From Desulfobacterales bacterium (GTDB lineage Bacteria > Desulfobacterota > Desulfobacteria > Desulfobacterales > RPRI01), in the NCBI GenBank assembly GCA_020052975.1, contig JAGVOC010000291.1, positions 1 to 5,563 on the forward strand: a stretch of DNA of 5,563 nucleotides. The letters are read 5' to 3'. Below, in pieces: positions 5,441 through 5,563 of this stretch (position 1 is the stretch's first letter; every line of letters starts with the position of its first letter). A program made the position numbers and the translations under genes. A model generated the notes under the pieces. The model did no database searches. It saw only the letters and a list, made by a program, of their open reading frames with translations, and was not told where the DNA came from.

Positions 5441-5563
5441 AAATCGTCCACACAAATCGTCCACCAACTTATCGATGAACAAATGTATCCGATCAGCCCA
5501 TGCTTCGGGAACAGGATATTTGGTGCAGAAATCCAGAAAATATCTGAGCCACTTTTTATAGTC
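5381..5563 (-). pseudogene. Partial tyrosine-recombinase (integron-integrase-like) N-terminal fragment
   Basis: The minus strand is open from the window edge to TAA at 5383-5381, 60 codons. Its first part reads DYKKWLRYFLDFCTKY, then PVPEAWADRIHLFIDKL. The K/R-W-L-R-Y-F/Y-L-D-F-C-x-K-Y pattern is typical of the N-terminal SAM-like (core-binding) domain of phage-integrase-family recombinases, including integron integrases. Similarity stops around 5460, where the expected K-N-Q segment is replaced by sequence built from TCGTCC repeats and the right arm of the inverted repeat. The catalytic domain (R-HxxR-Y) is therefore absent. The true 5' end lies beyond the window. The call rests on about 33 residues; the remaining ~27 residues are repeat-derived. 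Confidence 0.5.
5429..5465. repeat. Short repeats of a TCGTCC core
   Basis: AAATCGTCCAC is present at 5441-5451 and 5454-5464 (period 13), and a diverged AAGGTCGTCCCC at 5429-5440 precedes them. The third copy doubles as the right arm of the 16-bp inverted repeat. The cores are thus related to the GGGGACGACC units at 5353-5381 in opposite orientation, suggesting one repeat family arranged around the 38-nt interior. Confidence 0.6.

Noticed and set aside
5337..5465. CRISPR array from the repeated GGAAAAGGGGG and TCGTCC units.
   Set aside because: Units are short, adjacent and of uneven spacing, with no unique spacers of constant length and no cas genes.

Overview
The window looks like an accessory, glycoconjugate-type region of an anaerobic or environmental Gram-negative bacterium. 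Moderate-to-low GC, gene content and repeat style resemble Desulfobacterota (Geobacter/Desulfo-type genomes), but this is an inference from family resemblance; no rRNA or core marker gene is present to fix the lineage.

Layout. Bases 1-238 are non-coding and hold a nested palindromic repeat (64-114) and a possible promoter (135-163). Bases 239-4083 are a tight four-gene plus-strand operon: a GT4 glycosyltransferase, a class I SAM methyltransferase (14-nt overlap), an alpha/alpha-toroid protein of unknown activity (4-nt gap) and a hexapeptide-repeat acyltransferase starting at TTG (6-nt gap). A fifth plus-strand gene begins at 4105 and resembles the N-terminus of a B12-binding radical SAM protein. 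It is lost after about 36 residues, at a rearrangement junction near 4208-4220. From there the DNA belongs to a minus-strand methyltransferase of the Methyltransf_24 type (4874 down to 4167), whose last ~13 codons run antisense through the truncated radical SAM gene. This gene has its own plausible promoter at 4942-4969.

The right end (about 5041-5563) is mobile-element debris. It holds the left end of an IS256/mutator-family insertion sequence with a 13-bp hairpin up to the transposase start, a frameshifted and truncated transposase 5' end, a G-rich tandem repeat, a perfect 16-bp inverted repeat (5371-5386 / 5425-5440), and a truncated minus-strand fragment resembling the N-terminal domain of a tyrosine recombinase.

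How it fits together. The four operon genes look like a transfer/methylation/acylation module that builds or decorates a surface polysaccharide or glycolipid, with the toroid protein as the unknown member. The most notable observation is a 24-bp palindromic module with loop TCAAG seen twice: inside the loop of the larger palindrome at 79-102, and inverted at 5208-5231, where it adds exactly eight codons in frame to the transposase remnant. The two copies differ at five positions, four of which form two compensating base-pair changes.
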